From: Shinella kummerowiae
GTDB lineage: Bacteria > Pseudomonadota > Alphaproteobacteria > Rhizobiales > Rhizobiaceae
Length of the DNA stretch: 64,000 bases
NCBI RefSeq assembly: GCF_009827055.1
Contig: NZ_WUMK01000005.1
Span: 186,001-250,000 of the forward strand
Direction of reading: 5' to 3'
The first letter of the stretch is position 1; each line of letters begins with the position of its first letter. The position numbers and the translations under genes are program-made. This document shows, piece after piece, positions 63,493 to 64,000 of this stretch. Under the pieces are notes generated by a model. That model searched no databases. It saw only the letters and a list, made by a program, of their open reading frames with translations, and was not told the origin of the DNA.

Positions 63493-64000
63493 ATGATGAA
63501 TGCATTCCAACCCCTTGCCCGCAATATGTGGAGCAGGTTTGCGCTGCTGCTTGGCGCAATCATTTTTTCCGCCGCCAGCACCCAAGCCGAGCCCATTCGT
63601 GGGGCCGGATCGACCTTTGCCGCGCCGATCATCCAGCTCTGGTCGCGTGACTATGAGGCGATGCGCACGGATGGCGGCGACTTCACGTCGCCGGATTGGC
63701 GCGTCGACTACGAGCCGGTCGGCTCGCTCGCCGGCGTGATGCGCCTCGGCCAGATCGAAACGGATTTCGCCGCGACGGATGCTCCGCTGCCGGCCGAGGA
63801 ACTGAAGACCCGCAACCTTCTCCAGTTCCCTATCGTCATGGGCGGCATCGTCGTCGTCGCCAATGTCGATGGCATAGGGGCCGGGGCGTTGCGCCTGTCG
63901 GGTCCTGTTATCGCCGATATCTATCTCGGCAAGGTCACCAAATGGTCCGACCCGTCCATCAAGGCGTTGAACCCTGACCTGGCCCTGCCGGACATGACGA
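63493..64000 (+). CDS. Phosphate ABC transporter substrate-binding protein, PstS-like (N-terminal part)
   Basis: The gene runs off the right edge; 169 codons are visible. It begins MMNAFQPLARNMWSRF with a signal peptide ending near TQA. The mature start EPIRGAGSTFAAPIIQLW is the PstS phosphate-binding loop (GAGSTF). Later VGSLAGVMRLGQIETDFAATDAPL also fits, with residues that line the phosphate site. GAGGGGAG precedes ATG 63493 (63496 is possible). A pst transporter operon probably continues to the right. Confidence 0.88.
   Translation, partial: MMNAFQPLARNMWSRFALLLGAIIFSAASTQAEPIRGAGSTFAAPIIQLWSRDYEAMRTDGGDFTSPDWRVDYEPVGSLAGVMRLGQIETDFAATDAPLPAEELKTRNLLQFPIVMGGIVVVANVDGIGAGALRLSGPVIADIYLGKVTKWSDPSIKALNPDLALPDMT

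Noticed and set aside
1-64000. CRISPR arrays, tRNA or rRNA genes, insertion sequences
   Set aside because: No regular short repeats, cloverleaf sequences, rRNA stretches or transposase motifs were seen by eye. A covariance-model scan would be needed to exclude small RNAs.

Overview
This window is dense, high-GC (roughly 60-65 percent), with a catabolic gene content of ABC uptake operons, GMC oxidoreductases, Gfo/Idh/MocA and ROK proteins, and rhizobial-style single-gene regulators. It looks like an alphaproteobacterium of the Rhizobiaceae type (Rhizobium, Agrobacterium, Shinella, Ensifer-like). That placement is inference from gene style, not a marker gene. No rRNA, tRNA, CRISPR, transposase or phage gene was seen.

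Layout. (1) 1-7953: the tail of an oligopeptide-type binding protein, a class V PLP enzyme without the desulfurase cysteine, a LuxR-type regulator, a class I/II aminotransferase and a polar amino acid ABC operon ending in an inositol-monophosphatase-family gene. (2) 7982-18798: a carbohydrate block with a GntR regulator, ROK kinase, SIS-domain isomerase/deaminase, GMC oxidoreductase, sugar ABC operon, TIM-barrel epimerase and a Gfo/Idh/MocA protein. (3) 18929-31489: an XRE regulator, a cupin-like protein, a ThDP enzyme, a histidinol-dehydrogenase-family enzyme, a second sugar ABC operon and two different GMC oxidoreductases. This is the best candidate for an undescribed catabolic pathway. (4) 31598-35297: HAD phosphatase, DeoR regulator, GH3 hydrolase and MFS transporter in tandem. 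(5) 35323-44162: a LacI regulator with aldo/keto reductase on one strand, and a ribose-type ABC transporter with split DhaK/DhaL kinase on the other. Two matching palindromes lie between them. (6) 44220-50920: a GlxA-type regulator, a second polar amino acid ABC operon, a rare-looking fusion of a gamma-glutamyl hydrolase domain with a Rid domain, and a DadA-like flavoenzyme. (7) 51080-64000: more ordinary genes, namely a small monooxygenase-fold protein, RecX, a DHDPS-family lyase, a chemoreceptor with a CheR tether, LysR/SDR, a MscS channel, an amphi-Trp protein, a bdhA-adc-patatin operon and the start of a PstS-like protein.

How it works together. Most of the window is a series of regulator + importer + catabolic enzyme modules, each for a different small molecule. 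All six solute-binding-protein genes whose 3' end is visible (a seventh, the PstS-like gene, runs off the window) are followed within about 30 bases by an RNA hairpin, which probably sets the excess of binding protein over membrane components. Several enzymes have lost or changed hallmark residues (class V enzyme, Gfo/Idh, ROK, DhaL, second ATPase domain of the ribose-type ABC protein), so family-level names should not be read as exact functions. Starts were chosen by ribosome-binding sites; many upstream extensions and all long antisense frames were discarded as GC-rich shadows.
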